The notes below the pieces were generated by a model, which was not told the origin of the DNA, searched no databases, and saw only the letters and a list, made by a program, of their open reading frames with translations. From NCBI GenBank assembly GCA_947630795.1, contig CANRJC010000010.1, forward strand, positions 1 to 64,000: a stretch of 64,000 nucleotides of DNA. Direction: 5' to 3'. The stretch's first letter is position 1. Every line of letters begins with the position of its first letter. This stretch comes from an uncultured Phascolarctobacterium sp. (GTDB lineage: Bacteria > Bacillota > Negativicutes > Acidaminococcales > Acidaminococcaceae). Below, in pieces: positions 23,924 through 32,692 of the stretch. The position numbers and the translations under genes were made by a program.

Positions 23924-24418
23924 TCAAACAGCTTCTTTATCGAGCGTATTGGCATCGAAGTCGGCCAGTTTGGTGATAGGACCGACACCGTTGATCTCCA
24001 CGGATTTGGTGGAAACGTCATCGTAAGATGCTTCCAGACTGTAGGAAGTGACCACGCCCCAGCCGTCGTAGTAGCTTTTGTCCGCTGTGTTCACCAAGGC
24101 GAAGCGCAGGGCCGGCCGCTTGGTCTGCAACTCCTCTTTCAGCATCCAATTTTCGATGATGGCATCGCCCTCGTTGTTGCTTTTTACGACAACAGACGGG
24201 CTGCAAGTCCAGTTCCTCGGGCCGGGAATGCTCTCGCCCCAGCCGCCGTTGTCTTTGCTGGAAGCATCGATGCTGTCTGCGGAGATCTCCAGGCTGGTGT
24301 CTCGCAGGCCGCCGATCAAGTTCCATTTGCTGTCGTAGGCGACGTACAAAAGGAACCGCTTGCCAGCTATGGCAGAAGATCCTTTGTATTCGGGATATTG
24401 TTCGGCCGTATACGCCAT
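23924..24418 (-). CDS. Major tail tube protein
   Basis: 164 aa. The blocks FLLYVAYDSKWNLIGGLRDTSLEISADSID and KDNGGWGESIPGPRNW are typical of the TP901-1-type major tail protein, which polymerises into the tail tube. Located between the tail terminator and chaperone genes, as expected. Confidence 0.88.
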   Translation of the reverse strand: MAYTAEQYPEYKGSSAIAGKRFLLYVAYDSKWNLIGGLRDTSLEISADSIDASSKDNGGWGESIPGPRNWTCSPSVVVKSNNEGDAIIENWMLKEELQTKRPALRFALVNTADKSYYDGWGVVTSYSLEASYDDVSTKSVEINGVGPITKLADFDANTLDKEAV

Positions 24419-24435
24419 TTTTACACCTCTTTCTT

Positions 24436-24900
24436 TTACGAATCAAGTTGAGATAAATAATACGTGATATTGATGTAGCCGTTCTGCCAAGTCAGGCCAT
24501 TCATAAAAATGGCCGCGCCGATCACGCTCTCGCCTATCTGCTGGCGAATGACGCCGTAGCCCTTGCCTTGAAGATTTCGGTCGAAAACTTCGGCATACTT
24601 CGTCACCGCGTTGCCGATAGTGTTGATCATATCGGCCACCTGCTTGCGGCCCTTGTAGGTGGAGAAAAGTTCCAGCCGCACATTGACTCGCCACATGATG
24701 GTGTCCGCTTTGGCTGTGTCCGGCGTGCAGGCCACGTCGGCGATCACGCCGTAGTGGACGTTGGCGAGCGCCTTCAGGTCGGCCAGTATCTCATCGATGC
24801 TCAGGCCGCTGTCGTAAACTTCGAAGGTCACTTCGTCGGCCGAAGAGAAGAGCTTGATGAGCTCCGCCTGAAAAGGAATGAAGGGAGTAGTGAAGATCAT
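24436..24900 (-). CDS. Tail terminator/completion protein
   Basis: 154 aa. Its start overlaps the stop of the head-tail adaptor gene and it precedes the tail tube gene, the standard place for the protein that caps the tail tube (DUF3168-like). The sequence (YGVIADVACTPDTAKADTIMWRVNVRLELFS) fits this fold: a small alpha/beta protein. The family assignment rests largely on gene order. Confidence 0.65.
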   Translation of the reverse strand: MIFTTPFIPFQAELIKLFSSADEVTFEVYDSGLSIDEILADLKALANVHYGVIADVACTPDTAKADTIMWRVNVRLELFSTYKGRKQVADMINTIGNAVTKYAEVFDRNLQGKGYGVIRQQIGESVIGAAIFMNGLTWQNGYINITYYLSQLDS

Positions 24901-25244
24901 CAGCTCAGCCCTCCTATCCTCGTAGCTTCCAGCTCCAGATAGAAGGGAGCCCGCCTGTTCAGGCGCACGACGGAGTTGATGATATATTCATAGCCCTCAA
25001 AGCGCAGCCGCCAATCGGCGGTGATAGGCAATGAAGGTGTGCAGTCGCGGATAATGAAGTAACAGGTGTTCACCGTCACATAATCGCCGATGACTTGGCG
25101 ATAGGTGGATGTCTTGTCCCGCTGTTCGGCCCACACTGTGGCCGCATCTTCATATTCCGCCTCCTGCAGCCCGCCCAGCTCGTCCCGTTTTAACGGCAGC
25201 CGACGCTCCAGAGTGATGCGTCTTGTCATTGCTCCGGGGTTCAT
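24900..25244 (-). CDS. Head-tail adaptor (head closure) protein
   Basis: 114 aa. TRRITLERRLPLKRDELGG, the DAATVWAEQRDKTSTYRQVIG block and FEGYEYIINSVVRLNRRAPFYLELEA are characteristic of phage head-tail joining proteins (SPP1 gp16/HK97 gp7-like). The ATG at 25244 overlaps the stop of the connector gene (ATGA). Confidence 0.8.
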   Translation of the reverse strand: MNPGAMTRRITLERRLPLKRDELGGLQEAEYEDAATVWAEQRDKTSTYRQVIGDYVTVNTCYFIIRDCTPSLPITADWRLRFEGYEYIINSVVRLNRRAPFYLELEATRIGGLS

Positions 25245-25774
25245 AGCAGCACCCTCTCTCCCTGCAGCAGAGCGGTGACACCGAAAGGCAGCTCCATCGT
25301 CGCCTTGCTGTCCGCAGCATAAGGCAGCCGGTTTTCGAACCAGCCGGAGATCAACAAACACATGGCCAGCCGGGCGCTTTTGTCTGCCAAGCCGCCGTTC
25401 ACCGTATATTCGACGCGGATGTCGCCGGCCGGCTCTTCATCCGGTAACAGACAATGATTGACATCGCCGCAACAGGTCGAGAAGGCGAACGGCTGCTCCG
25501 TCCCGTCGGGCGTAACAGTGACCGCCTTGTCTACTTTTACGAGCACTTTAGAGCGGGGCAGCTCTATCTTCTGCCCCGCTTCATCGGCGCTCAATGTCAA
25601 ACGCAACTGCTGGCGGCCGTAGGCCCGCCGCTGGAAGCGCTCCGCCTGTTGCCTAGCCGCAGTGATCAACGAAGTCAGCAAGGCATCTTCCTCAGTGCCG
25701 TCGATGCGCAGAAAGGTTTTGACTTCATCCAGCGTCAGTATTTCTTTCGGCGGTTTGATGCACTCCAGCTTCAT
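25241..25774 (-). CDS. Head-tail connector protein (gp6-like)
   Basis: 177 aa. The N-terminus (LTLDEVKTFLRIDGTEEDALLTSLITAARQQAERF) is the signature of HK97 gp6-like connectors, which bind under the portal ring. It follows the capsid gene and precedes the adaptor gene in the usual order. Confidence 0.85.
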   Translation of the reverse strand: MKLECIKPPKEILTLDEVKTFLRIDGTEEDALLTSLITAARQQAERFQRRAYGRQQLRLTLSADEAGQKIELPRSKVLVKVDKAVTVTPDGTEQPFAFSTCCGDVNHCLLPDEEPAGDIRVEYTVNGGLADKSARLAMCLLISGWFENRLPYAADSKATMELPFGVTALLQGERVLL

Positions 25775-25789
25775 GATCTACGCTCCTTT

Positions 25790-27061
25790 TTATACGGCTT
25801 CGCTGGCCTGTTTGGTCTTGATGCCGTCGGCGTAAACGAAGGCCTCTTCATAGCGCACGCCGAAGTCCTCGCGCAAGATGCCTCTCATCAAGGTCAGATC
25901 GTTTTCGAAAGCAGATACGGCGCTGCCGCCTACGGTGTAGGACGCATCCTGGGACACGGAGATCTCCAGGGCGGAAGCTACGCCTATCATGAACTGCTTC
26001 CAGTCGCCCAGGAAGATCTGAGTCTTGCCCTCTTCTTCGGCAACGGTGATGTTATTGTCGATCTTGAAGGGATAGCCGCACAGCAGTCCGTCTTTCATCT
26101 CGCTGCGGAAGATATAGTTGCCGGTGGGAGTCTGCATGCCGTAGAGCTTGGCCCACAGCACGCCGGGGATGCGCCAAGCCAAAGCAGGGGCATTCAGCTT
26201 AGTGCTGAGCAACTTGCCCACCATCTCATAGATCAGGTCGGCAGTCAGGCCGCTCTCGGTGGCGTCGATCTTGTTTTTCTCGCAGGCTTTGACGATGCCG
26301 GTAGGCTCGTTGTCGCTGCCTTTGCCGTAAAGGGCGGAAATATCTTCGGCCTCGGCGATGCCGTTGACGATCTCATCCCGCACGAAGCGATCGGCAGCGA
26401 TGGATGCATCTGCCAGCAGCTCGTTGCTGATGGGGATGATGCCGGCCAGTTTCTTGGCGGACAATTTGATGTTCCCCAGTTTAGGTTCGGCATTGCCGAT
26501 AGGTTTATTCTCGCCTACCCATTTGAAATTGGCGGCGCCGGTCTGCTTGGGGATGTTCATGTTGCCGTTAGGCAAAGGCAGTTCGGTGATGCCCAAGCTG
26601 CGGGTGATGCTGACCTGCCGGAGCAGAGGCACGATCTCATTGTAGAGATTGACCGGCACGGTGTAGCCGCCGTCTGCCTGCACGCCTTCGGTCATAGCGC
26701 GCAAAGCTTCGTCATGAGGATACATGCGGGCGGCGATCTCCGTCAGCCCCTCGGTCTGACTGCGGGATGCCAGCAGAGCGCTCTTGATGAAGCGGGCCAT
26801 GCGGATGCCGGGCTCGACAGCTTCTTCTCTTGCGCTCATTTTTTGAACTTCCCGAACGGGCACGCTCTTTTCCAAACTGCGCAGCTCTTCCTCTTTCACG
26901 ATGGCATCGGCCAGCTGCTCGGCTTCGCTGCGCAGAGCCGCATATTCCTTATCCTCTTCCGAGCTCAGGCCGCGGGTCTCTTTGGTTGCTGCGTCCAACA
27001 AAGTGCGCATTTTCTTCACGATGTCGGCGCGTTTTTGTTTCATCACGATGATCTTGTCCAT
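25790..27061 (-). CDS. Major capsid protein (HK97 fold)
   Basis: 423 aa. The N-terminal delta domain (about 1-100) is a charged coiled coil (MRTLLDAATKETRGLSSEED), removed by the prohead protease, and the rest has the HK97-fold landmarks (GGYTVPVNLYNEIVPLL, then AKKLAGIIPISNELLADASI, NLGDWKQFMIG-type end). AAGGAG precedes the ATG at 27061. A longer reading to 27202 runs out of frame through the protease gene and is not credible. Confidence 0.93.
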   Translation of the reverse strand: MDKIIVMKQKRADIVKKMRTLLDAATKETRGLSSEEDKEYAALRSEAEQLADAIVKEEELRSLEKSVPVREVQKMSAREEAVEPGIRMARFIKSALLASRSQTEGLTEIAARMYPHDEALRAMTEGVQADGGYTVPVNLYNEIVPLLRQVSITRSLGITELPLPNGNMNIPKQTGAANFKWVGENKPIGNAEPKLGNIKLSAKKLAGIIPISNELLADASIAADRFVRDEIVNGIAEAEDISALYGKGSDNEPTGIVKACEKNKIDATESGLTADLIYEMVGKLLSTKLNAPALAWRIPGVLWAKLYGMQTPTGNYIFRSEMKDGLLCGYPFKIDNNITVAEEEGKTQIFLGDWKQFMIGVASALEISVSQDASYTVGGSAVSAFENDLTLMRGILREDFGVRYEEAFVYADGIKTKQASEAV

Positions 27062-27065
27062 TTTT

Positions 27066-27731
27066 TCATTCTCCTTCCGTTTCCAAAATTTCCAGCTCTT
27101 TATATAAGTTGGCCAGCGTCGCCGACGCCGGGGCGGGCGGCTGCTGCCGCTGTTTTTGAAACTCTCTGAATCGCCGCAGATCTTCATCGTTGATCGCGGC
27201 AAAGCTGCGGCCCACGCCTACGTCCGTATCTGCCGGAATGCTGACAGAGGATACTTCGTAGGGCATCCATGACCGGGCTACCCGGCAGGGCCCTTTGAAG
27301 CGGCCGCAGGTGCTGACGCCTCCCGGCATCACTTCTTCCCACGTCTTCACGGCGTAGCCTACCGAAATTCCTTTCAAAGTGCCGCTGAGCACTTTTTGAA
27401 AGATCATTTCCGAAAATTCATCGGTATCGAAGCGGATCTTTGCTGTACAGCGGCGACTGTCGCTGTCCAGCACCGGCTCGATCACAGCACCGATAACTTT
27501 GTCTCTATCGTGATTAAAGAGGGCCACACCGATATTTTGCAGCCGCGAGAGATCTACGTTCCCCGGTTCATGCCCCAGTATCTCGTCGTAGTATTCATCC
27601 CGCAGCCAATCATAGCGTCTCACCGGTTGTTCTGAGGAAAAACTGATGCTCACCGTGCGAGCTTCCGCATCGACGGCATCTTCCACGGTCAATTCGCGAT
27701 AGAGAAGGTTCTCATTTTTCGCCATCGTCAT
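27066..27731 (-). CDS. HK97-type prohead protease
   Basis: 221 aa serine protease that matures the capsid. Catalytic residues H74 (ALFNHDRD) and S123 (LKGISVGYAV) are visible, in the order of the U35/S78 family. A proline/glutamine-rich C-terminus (QKQRQQPPAPASATLAN) follows the domain. Overlaps the portal gene by 20 bp and ends four bases before the capsid start. Confidence 0.92.
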   Translation of the reverse strand: MTMAKNENLLYRELTVEDAVDAEARTVSISFSSEQPVRRYDWLRDEYYDEILGHEPGNVDLSRLQNIGVALFNHDRDKVIGAVIEPVLDSDSRRCTAKIRFDTDEFSEMIFQKVLSGTLKGISVGYAVKTWEEVMPGGVSTCGRFKGPCRVARSWMPYEVSSVSIPADTDVGVGRSFAAINDEDLRRFREFQKQRQQPPAPASATLANLYKELEILETEGE

Positions 27732-28995
27732 CCTTCACCCCCTTTCCGGGCCGGCCGCCCATATCGTTGATCTTAGCCTGCCAATATGCGGCGGCCAGGT
27801 CGGAGCTGATCATGTTCAGCGGCACGTAGGTGGTGTCGCCGCCGGGCACGTTGTCCATGTTCTCTTTGGCCCGAACATTGTTAGCATTCAAAAAGCCCCA
27901 TTGCATGCCTATGGCGTAGGCACGGTAGCGGCTCTCCAGATCGCCGCGCACGAGGCCTTCCATGTTGAACTCGATCTCGTAGCGTTCCCGCTCTTCGTCG
28001 TTGAGCAGCTTGCGCATCAGCTCTTGTTCCCAGTTCACGCATTCCGGCAGCACCGAATGTTTGGCAAAATTTATGTCTTGCGATTCGATGTTGCTGAACG
28101 TAGCGTGTTCCAGGTCGCCGATCATGTGAGGCGGCACTCCGTAGATACGGGCGATCTCCGTGACGGAATACTTGCGGCTCTCTAGAAATTGGGCTTCTTC
28201 CGGCGGCACTCCTATTTGCTGATAGGTCATGCCTTCCTCCAAAAGCAGCGTCTTGCCGCTGTTGCCGGCTCCGCTGTAGCGTTGGTCGAATTTGCGCTCC
28301 AGTCGGTGCTGAGCTTCCTCCGAGAGAGCTGCAGGATGCTGCAGCACGCCCGAAGGGCGGGCGCCGTTTTTGAAAAAGCCGCGGCCGTAGGTCTTGATGT
28401 CTAAGTTGAGGCCCATGGTTTCTGCAAATTGCCTGATCGGCGAGCGGCCGGCAATACCGTCGAAGCCTAAGCCTGGGATGTGCACCATCTCATAAGCTCT
28501 GAAGAGCCGAGGCGTACCGTCATAGAGGATAGCATCGTAGTAGAGCTCGCCGGTACGCGTGCTCCGGTTCGGAAAAACGCTGCCGGGCTGCAGCGGCCAT
28601 AGGTGCTTCACCCGCCAATCTTCGCCGAACTCGATCCAGGCATAGGCGTTGCCCCACAATTTCAGAGAAGCCTCCATGATCTTGCGGAAGGTGTGAGAGC
28701 TCATGTTGGGATTGGGCTCATTGTGCAAAATGGCGTACAGCGGATGATCTACGGCCCGCTTTTTGCCCTCCGGTCCCTTTCGGTAGAGCAAAAGCGGCAT
28801 GGAAGCCAAGGTCCGCGCGTAAAGATTGACACAGGCAAAGACCGCATCGATGCCCAAGGCTTTCTCTTCGTTCACCGTTGCGCCGTCAGGTCTATAGGTC
28901 ACAGTCGTGAAACCGCCGGAAGAGCTCCACTTGCCGGTGGTCTCGCTGATGTCCGTCCGTATCGTCAAATTCGTGAAGGGTATCCTGAATTGCAA
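27712..28995 (-). CDS. Portal protein (HK97 family)
   Basis: 427 aa. Typical blocks: EKALGIDAVFACVNLYARTLASMPLLLYRK near the N-terminus, LWPLQPGSV, YEMVHIPGLGFDGIAGRSPI and SVTEIARIYGVPPHMIGDL. It forms the dodecameric DNA entry ring at one capsid vertex. Lies between terminase and protease as in other HK97-type phages. Confidence 0.95.
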   Translation of the reverse strand: MQFRIPFTNLTIRTDISETTGKWSSSGGFTTVTYRPDGATVNEEKALGIDAVFACVNLYARTLASMPLLLYRKGPEGKKRAVDHPLYAILHNEPNPNMSSHTFRKIMEASLKLWGNAYAWIEFGEDWRVKHLWPLQPGSVFPNRSTRTGELYYDAILYDGTPRLFRAYEMVHIPGLGFDGIAGRSPIRQFAETMGLNLDIKTYGRGFFKNGARPSGVLQHPAALSEEAQHRLERKFDQRYSGAGNSGKTLLLEEGMTYQQIGVPPEEAQFLESRKYSVTEIARIYGVPPHMIGDLEHATFSNIESQDINFAKHSVLPECVNWEQELMRKLLNDEERERYEIEFNMEGLVRGDLESRYRAYAIGMQWGFLNANNVRAKENMDNVPGGDTTYVPLNMISSDLAAAYWQAKINDMGGRPGKGVKDDDGEK

Positions 28996-29011
28996 ATTAT
29001 CACCTCCTTCT

Positions 29012-30787
29012 TTAAAGAGCTATAAGATCGGCATCCTCATACTTGCTGCGCTTGCTTTTAGCTTTCGGCAGCCGGCTGAGAGCGTTGATCACCGCAGCGG
29101 CCGGGTCTATACGCTGACTGTCATCTTTGTTTTTCTTGCTCAGTTTGATATTCCCGTTGCTGTCCACGTAGGCGTAGGCATTGCTCAGCGCCCATGTCAA
29201 GAGCGGATTGCCGTCGTGCACTACTTTTCTGCTCACGATCAGCTCCCGAAACCTGTTCGTGGGCTCGGAGAGGGCCAGCGTGGTCTGCCTCACTTCCACC
29301 GGCGTGCGTCCCTGCTTTTTGTTGAGCTCCGTCATGTAATACGTCGCATTGTACGGGTCGAAGCAGTCTTCGTTGGGCGCCCGGCCCTGCTTTTTGCAAA
29401 AATCGTCCACGTAGGCGGTGAGAGCATCGTAGTCCACCACAGCGCCGTCGGTCTGAGTTACCCAGCCGTTTTTTATCCATTCCCGATAGGGAACTCGGTC
29501 GCTCTGGATGTGCGCTTCCACCGCATCTTCCGGGATGAAGCCGTGGGCCCATACAGCCACGCGGCCGTCCGGCAGATCGCAGCAGCCGCCGTAGGCCGTC
29601 AAGTCGATCTTTTTCGAAAAATCGTAACCGGCGATATGTTCCCGGTCTTTGATGAGCTGCAAAAATTCGGAGCGGCTCACCTTCAGGCTTCGCCATATGT
29701 TGAGCTGCTCCGTAGTCAAAAACTTCGCTTCGCTGTCTTGCTGCCATAAATTGCAGCGCTTCACCAAAAATTCCCGCACTTTATCCGGGTCATTGTTGGC
29801 GTAAGCCCGGCGGCACTCCTCGGTGATCGCGCCTCGCAGCAGCTTGGCGTATTCGGTATCGTAGGCCAGTATGGGATTGGCTTTCACCCAGCAAGACGCA
29901 TCTTGCGGATCGTCGCCTTCCTCCAGCTCGCGGATCATCGCAAAATAATTTTCTTGGGCAACTTCTCCTTCCAAGATGCGACAGGCGGCGTCGTACTCTT
30001 TTTTGCAAGGATTGTTCTCCGCATCTTTGCCGGCGGTGGAGATGATGAGCATCAGCGACTGTCTGCGCTTGCCGAAGCCCGATTTCAGCACGTCCACGAT
30101 CTCCGAAGTCGGATGAGCGTGGTACTCATCGATGATCACGATGCAAGGAGCGCCGGAGTCTTTGTTTTTGGTGTCTTTGGAAAGGGCCCGCAGCCATCCG
30201 CCCAGCATTTTATGAGTGATGTAGGTGTTTTTGATCACCAGTTTTTTGCTGATAAGGTCCGATTTCAGACCCATCGCCCTGGCGTCGCCCCATACGCGTT
30301 TGGCCTGCTGGCGATCTACGGCAGCGCATTCTACCTCCGGCATGGTCTCATAAAGCCGCAACTGCGGCCGATAAGGCGGATACATGGCATCCGCACACAT
30401 GCCGTAAAGGGCGATCCCGCTCATTTCGGTGGATTTAACGTTGCCCCGGGCTCTCATGTTGAAGGATGTGGAGAAGCGGCGCTGGCCGGTGTCCTTATGG
30501 ACCCACCCGAAGACACAGCCGAGATCGAAGTATTGAAAAGGCAGCAGCTGGATGGTCTGGCCGGCGTAAGGGCCGCGTACATGGCAGCAGCACTTTTCGA
30601 ACCAGTCGAAAATGCGGTTCGCTCTGGTCTCATCGAAGACGTAGGGAAAGTCTTCGCTGCCCTGCCGCTCAAGATCGCGAAGATGTCGGCGGCAGGCCAG
30701 CATCTCCATGCGGCAGACTCGGTGAAGTCCGTCGGCCACTTCTCTGGCATAACGGTGAGTAACGAAGAGTTCGTCATATGCGCTCAT
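29012..30787 (-). CDS. Terminase large subunit
   Basis: 591 aa packaging motor. A Walker A-like RARGNVKST segment follows the arginine-rich loop, the Walker B is CIVIIDEYH, and the nuclease domain carries acidic motifs (AGYDFSKKIDLTAYGG, EDCFDPYNA). I start at the ATG at 30787, which overlaps the small subunit stop (ATGA). A further 91 codons are open upstream but are arginine-rich out-of-frame sequence from the small terminase gene. Confidence 0.93.
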   Translation of the reverse strand: MSAYDELFVTHRYAREVADGLHRVCRMEMLACRRHLRDLERQGSEDFPYVFDETRANRIFDWFEKCCCHVRGPYAGQTIQLLPFQYFDLGCVFGWVHKDTGQRRFSTSFNMRARGNVKSTEMSGIALYGMCADAMYPPYRPQLRLYETMPEVECAAVDRQQAKRVWGDARAMGLKSDLISKKLVIKNTYITHKMLGGWLRALSKDTKNKDSGAPCIVIIDEYHAHPTSEIVDVLKSGFGKRRQSLMLIISTAGKDAENNPCKKEYDAACRILEGEVAQENYFAMIRELEEGDDPQDASCWVKANPILAYDTEYAKLLRGAITEECRRAYANNDPDKVREFLVKRCNLWQQDSEAKFLTTEQLNIWRSLKVSRSEFLQLIKDREHIAGYDFSKKIDLTAYGGCCDLPDGRVAVWAHGFIPEDAVEAHIQSDRVPYREWIKNGWVTQTDGAVVDYDALTAYVDDFCKKQGRAPNEDCFDPYNATYYMTELNKKQGRTPVEVRQTTLALSEPTNRFRELIVSRKVVHDGNPLLTWALSNAYAYVDSNGNIKLSKKNKDDSQRIDPAAAVINALSRLPKAKSKRSKYEDADLIAL

Positions 30788-31197
30788 GCCATCAGCGCAT
30801 CCATTTCTTCGTCTTCGGTCTCTTGGGCCAGGTTGGCCCGTTTGATCACCAGCCGCGCTCGGGCCGTCGGCGTCAGCCCCAGTTTTTCGGCGTAGGCCAG
30901 CACCTGTTTGCCGTAACTGTCCAGTCGCTTCCGGTCCGGAAAGTTCTTTTGCGCCTCTTCTTCGAAAAGTGCCTGATAGCGGCAGAAGTTGGCCAGCACT
31001 CTTGCATCCACGTTGTCGAAGAGCTCGATCTCCGTGCCCTCTCTCACGATCTCTTTCCAAATTTTCAGAGCGTTATCGCAGGCCTGTTCTCGCAGAAAAG
31101 CCGGTGCCTTCAATTTGACTGACCGACGCTTCAATTTCTCCTCTTCGGCCGCTCTTTTTTCTATCTCAGCCGTCGTATAATGCTTGCCTCTGCCCAT
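30784..31197 (-). CDS. Terminase small subunit (P27 family)
   Basis: 137 aa from the ATG at 31197 (MGRGKHYTTAEIEKRAAEEE). The order LREQACDNALKIWKEIVREG, then LDNVDARVLANFCRYQALFEE and SYGKQVLAYAEKLGLTPTARARLVI is typical of P27-type small terminases, which bind the packaging site. An upstream ATG at 31245 is possible but has no better ribosome binding site. Confidence 0.85.
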   Translation of the reverse strand: MGRGKHYTTAEIEKRAAEEEKLKRRSVKLKAPAFLREQACDNALKIWKEIVREGTEIELFDNVDARVLANFCRYQALFEEEAQKNFPDRKRLDSYGKQVLAYAEKLGLTPTARARLVIKRANLAQETEDEEMDALMA

Positions 31198-31323
31198 ACT
31201 TCTATTCCATATGGCTACCTGTATACCCTGAGCCGGTGTCGGCATGATGTCACCTTCTTCCTTGCTATTCCTGGCTTTTTCCTTGATCGGGGAAATTTTC
31301 GCACAAACGAGAGGGGCGCGGTA

Positions 31324-31719
31324 TCAAAATTTTTCCGTGCAGGGATCTTCTCCCCCTACCCTTTTTATGCGCCGGCCGAAGCCGCCGTCCTCGCGTGCTG
31401 TTTTTATATCATGACAATGCTTGCAAAGCGCTTGATGGTTGGCGCCGTCCCAGAAGAGAGCGGCGTCTCCTTTGTGAGGTATGATGTGATCCACGACGGT
31501 AGCGATGCCGCCGCATCTCACGCAGAGCGGATGGAGCGACAGGAACCAGCTGCGATAGCGGCGCCACTTTTCGTCATAGCCCCGCGAGCTGCTGCTGAGC
31601 CTATAGCGGTCGTAGCGCAGATAGCTTTCGCTTTCGTGTTCGCTGCAATAGCCGGAGCTGCTGGCGGTGAGAGCACGGCAGCCGGGCTTTTTGCATTCTC
31701 TTTTTATCCTGCCGGGCAT
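31324..31719 (-). CDS. HNH endonuclease
   Basis: 131 aa. Two zinc-binding pairs (CVRC and CKHC) bracket the HNH core (VVDHIIPHKGD...NHQALCKHCHDIKT). A third cysteine pair lies near the N-terminus (CKKPGCRALT...YCSEH). HNH proteins next to small terminase work with the terminase at cos cleavage in HK97-like phages. First gene of the late operon. Confidence 0.88.
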   Translation of the reverse strand: MPGRIKRECKKPGCRALTASSSGYCSEHESESYLRYDRYRLSSSSRGYDEKWRRYRSWFLSLHPLCVRCGGIATVVDHIIPHKGDAALFWDGANHQALCKHCHDIKTAREDGGFGRRIKRVGGEDPCTEKF

Positions 31720-31909
31720 GGCCTCCGCTTCCTTCCCAAACAAAAGCAGCGCTCTTTGCGGCGCTGCCTTTATGATCGTCTATATTGTGCCCGGCGGCTG
31801 CTTTGCGATCCCCCGAGAGTAGGAGGTCAGTGCAGCTGCCCTGGGTCTGCACATCCGAGCATCTCCCGGGGAAAAGAGAAGAACCGCCCTTTCGGACAGT
31901 TCTTCATGC
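31720..31909 (-). promoter_or_regulatory. Late operon leader with an attenuator-like hairpin
   Basis: 190 bp of untranslated leader between the late promoter and the HNH gene. A hairpin (AAGAACTGTCC / GGGCGGTTCTT, GAAA loop, 31879-31904) begins about ten bases after the predicted start and is followed by CTCTTTTCC. A terminator this close to the start suggests antitermination control of the late genes. Confidence 0.4.
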
Positions 31910-31913
31910 TAGT

Positions 31914-31957
31914 ATTATACCACAGGTCGATGTATAATTTTGTATACTTTTGTATAC
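31914..31957 (-). promoter_or_regulatory. Probable late promoter with tandem operator repeats
   Basis: TATAAT with TG one base upstream (extended -10, 31914-31919) faces the late operon. The -35 position has no TTGACA-like hexamer. Overlapping it, TTTTGTATAC occurs twice in perfect tandem (31938-31947, 31948-31957), with a partial third copy (TGTATA, 31931). This suggests an activator- or repressor-bound site, possibly for the sigma-like protein at 33.3 kb. Confidence 0.55.
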
Positions 31958-31969
31958 TCTTTTCGATTT

Positions 31970-32010
31970 TTAGGCAAAAAATTTAAAGGCCGCCGGATTT
32001 CGGCGGCCTT
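31970..32010 (-). terminator. Terminator of the toxin-chaperone operon
   Basis: AAGGCCGCC / GGCGGCCTT, a perfect 9-bp stem, followed on the minus strand by TAAATTTTTTGCC. It separates the SecB-like operon from the late promoter. Confidence 0.8.
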
Positions 32011-32039
32011 GCGTGTTGTCGCTTGTTTTGTTTTTCCCG

Positions 32040-32447
32040 CTAAGTCCGTTCTTTGTTGCTTTGTCTTTCAAGCAGCGCATTGATATTGACAGGCTTTAAG
32101 TTAATAGTAGGTATATTGGGCTGCGCCGTCATGAGAGATACCTGTGCTCTCAAGTAGGGAAACATTATAGCAATAGCATTTGGCAACACTCTTTCGCTTT
32201 CTATATTACCGCCTGCTTCAAACTTCCCCACCAGGCACAGTTCTAAATCGAATATATCTTCGATGTCAATTCGGCAAAAAAGTTTTATCGCTATAGTTCT
32301 TCCTTCGATTCGGTGATCTGTTTTGAATCCGATTCGCCCTTCCCCGTCGTCAACGGTATGATTACCGGACGCTTGAAAACGAATATACTCAAAATACAAA
32401 TTATCCATCTTCAAAGCATCAGAAAGTATCTGTTCTTGGTTGATCAT
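32040..32447 (-). CDS. SecB-like chaperone
   Basis: 135 aa. The C-terminal half has the SecB signature: CLVGKFEAGGN..., then PNAIAIMFPYLRAQVSLMTA and the end PTINLKPVNINALL, which parallels the SecB NLAPVNFDAL. SecB is a tetrameric chaperone; solitary SecB-like proteins in mobile elements are known to control toxin-antitoxin pairs (toxin-antitoxin-chaperone systems). Last gene of a three-gene operon with an ADP-ribosyltransferase-like protein. Ribosome binding site AGGAG. Confidence 0.75.
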   Translation of the reverse strand: MINQEQILSDALKMDNLYFEYIRFQASGNHTVDDGEGRIGFKTDHRIEGRTIAIKLFCRIDIEDIFDLELCLVGKFEAGGNIESERVLPNAIAIMFPYLRAQVSLMTAQPNIPTINLKPVNINALLERQSNKERT

Positions 32448-32458
32448 TTCACTTTCTC

Positions 32459-32692
32459 CTATGCAGCAAAATCATATCCGTTTCTTTCTATATGCTCATA
32501 AATAGGCACAGAATCTCCATACTGTTTGAGTGTAATCTGGCTATATTTGTCTTCATCATCAAAAATAGATGTTTGAGACAGGTAGTCTTTCAATAATATC
32601 CCGTCAATTTTTGCATACTCGGCGCCGTCATCCCACTCGATCCCCATATCCATACATATTTTTTTAGCTAAAGCAAAATCATTCGCTTCCAT
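32459..32692 (-). CDS. 77-aa protein between toxin-like and chaperone genes (candidate antitoxin)
   Basis: 77 aa, acidic (MEANDFALAKKICMDMGIEW..., FDDEDKYSQITLKQYGDS), no recognised domain and no helix-turn-helix. It overlaps the end of the ADP-ribosyltransferase-like gene by 14 bp, with GGAG before its ATG, and is followed after 11 bp by the SecB-like gene. Position and size fit an antitoxin, perhaps stabilised by the chaperone. That role is inferred from context only. Confidence 0.5.
   Translation of the reverse strand: MEANDFALAKKICMDMGIEWDDGAEYAKIDGILLKDYLSQTSIFDDEDKYSQITLKQYGDSVPIYEHIERNGYDFAA

Noticed and set aside
25454..27169. 571-codon plus-strand open frame over the capsid gene
   Set aside because: It is antisense to a well-supported capsid gene, has no ribosome binding site and reads as low-information sequence. 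G+C-rich genes often leave long antisense frames. The same holds for 20361-21212, 29903-30895 and 54847-56046 on the plus strand.
27062..27202. Longer capsid protein starting at 27202
   Set aside because: The extra 47 codons run through the protease C-terminus in another frame and are arginine-rich. The ATG at 27061 has a good ribosome binding site.
30788..31060. Longer large terminase starting at 31060
   Set aside because: The extra 91 codons overlap the small terminase gene and have no terminase features. ATGA coupling at 30784-30787 supports the shorter start.
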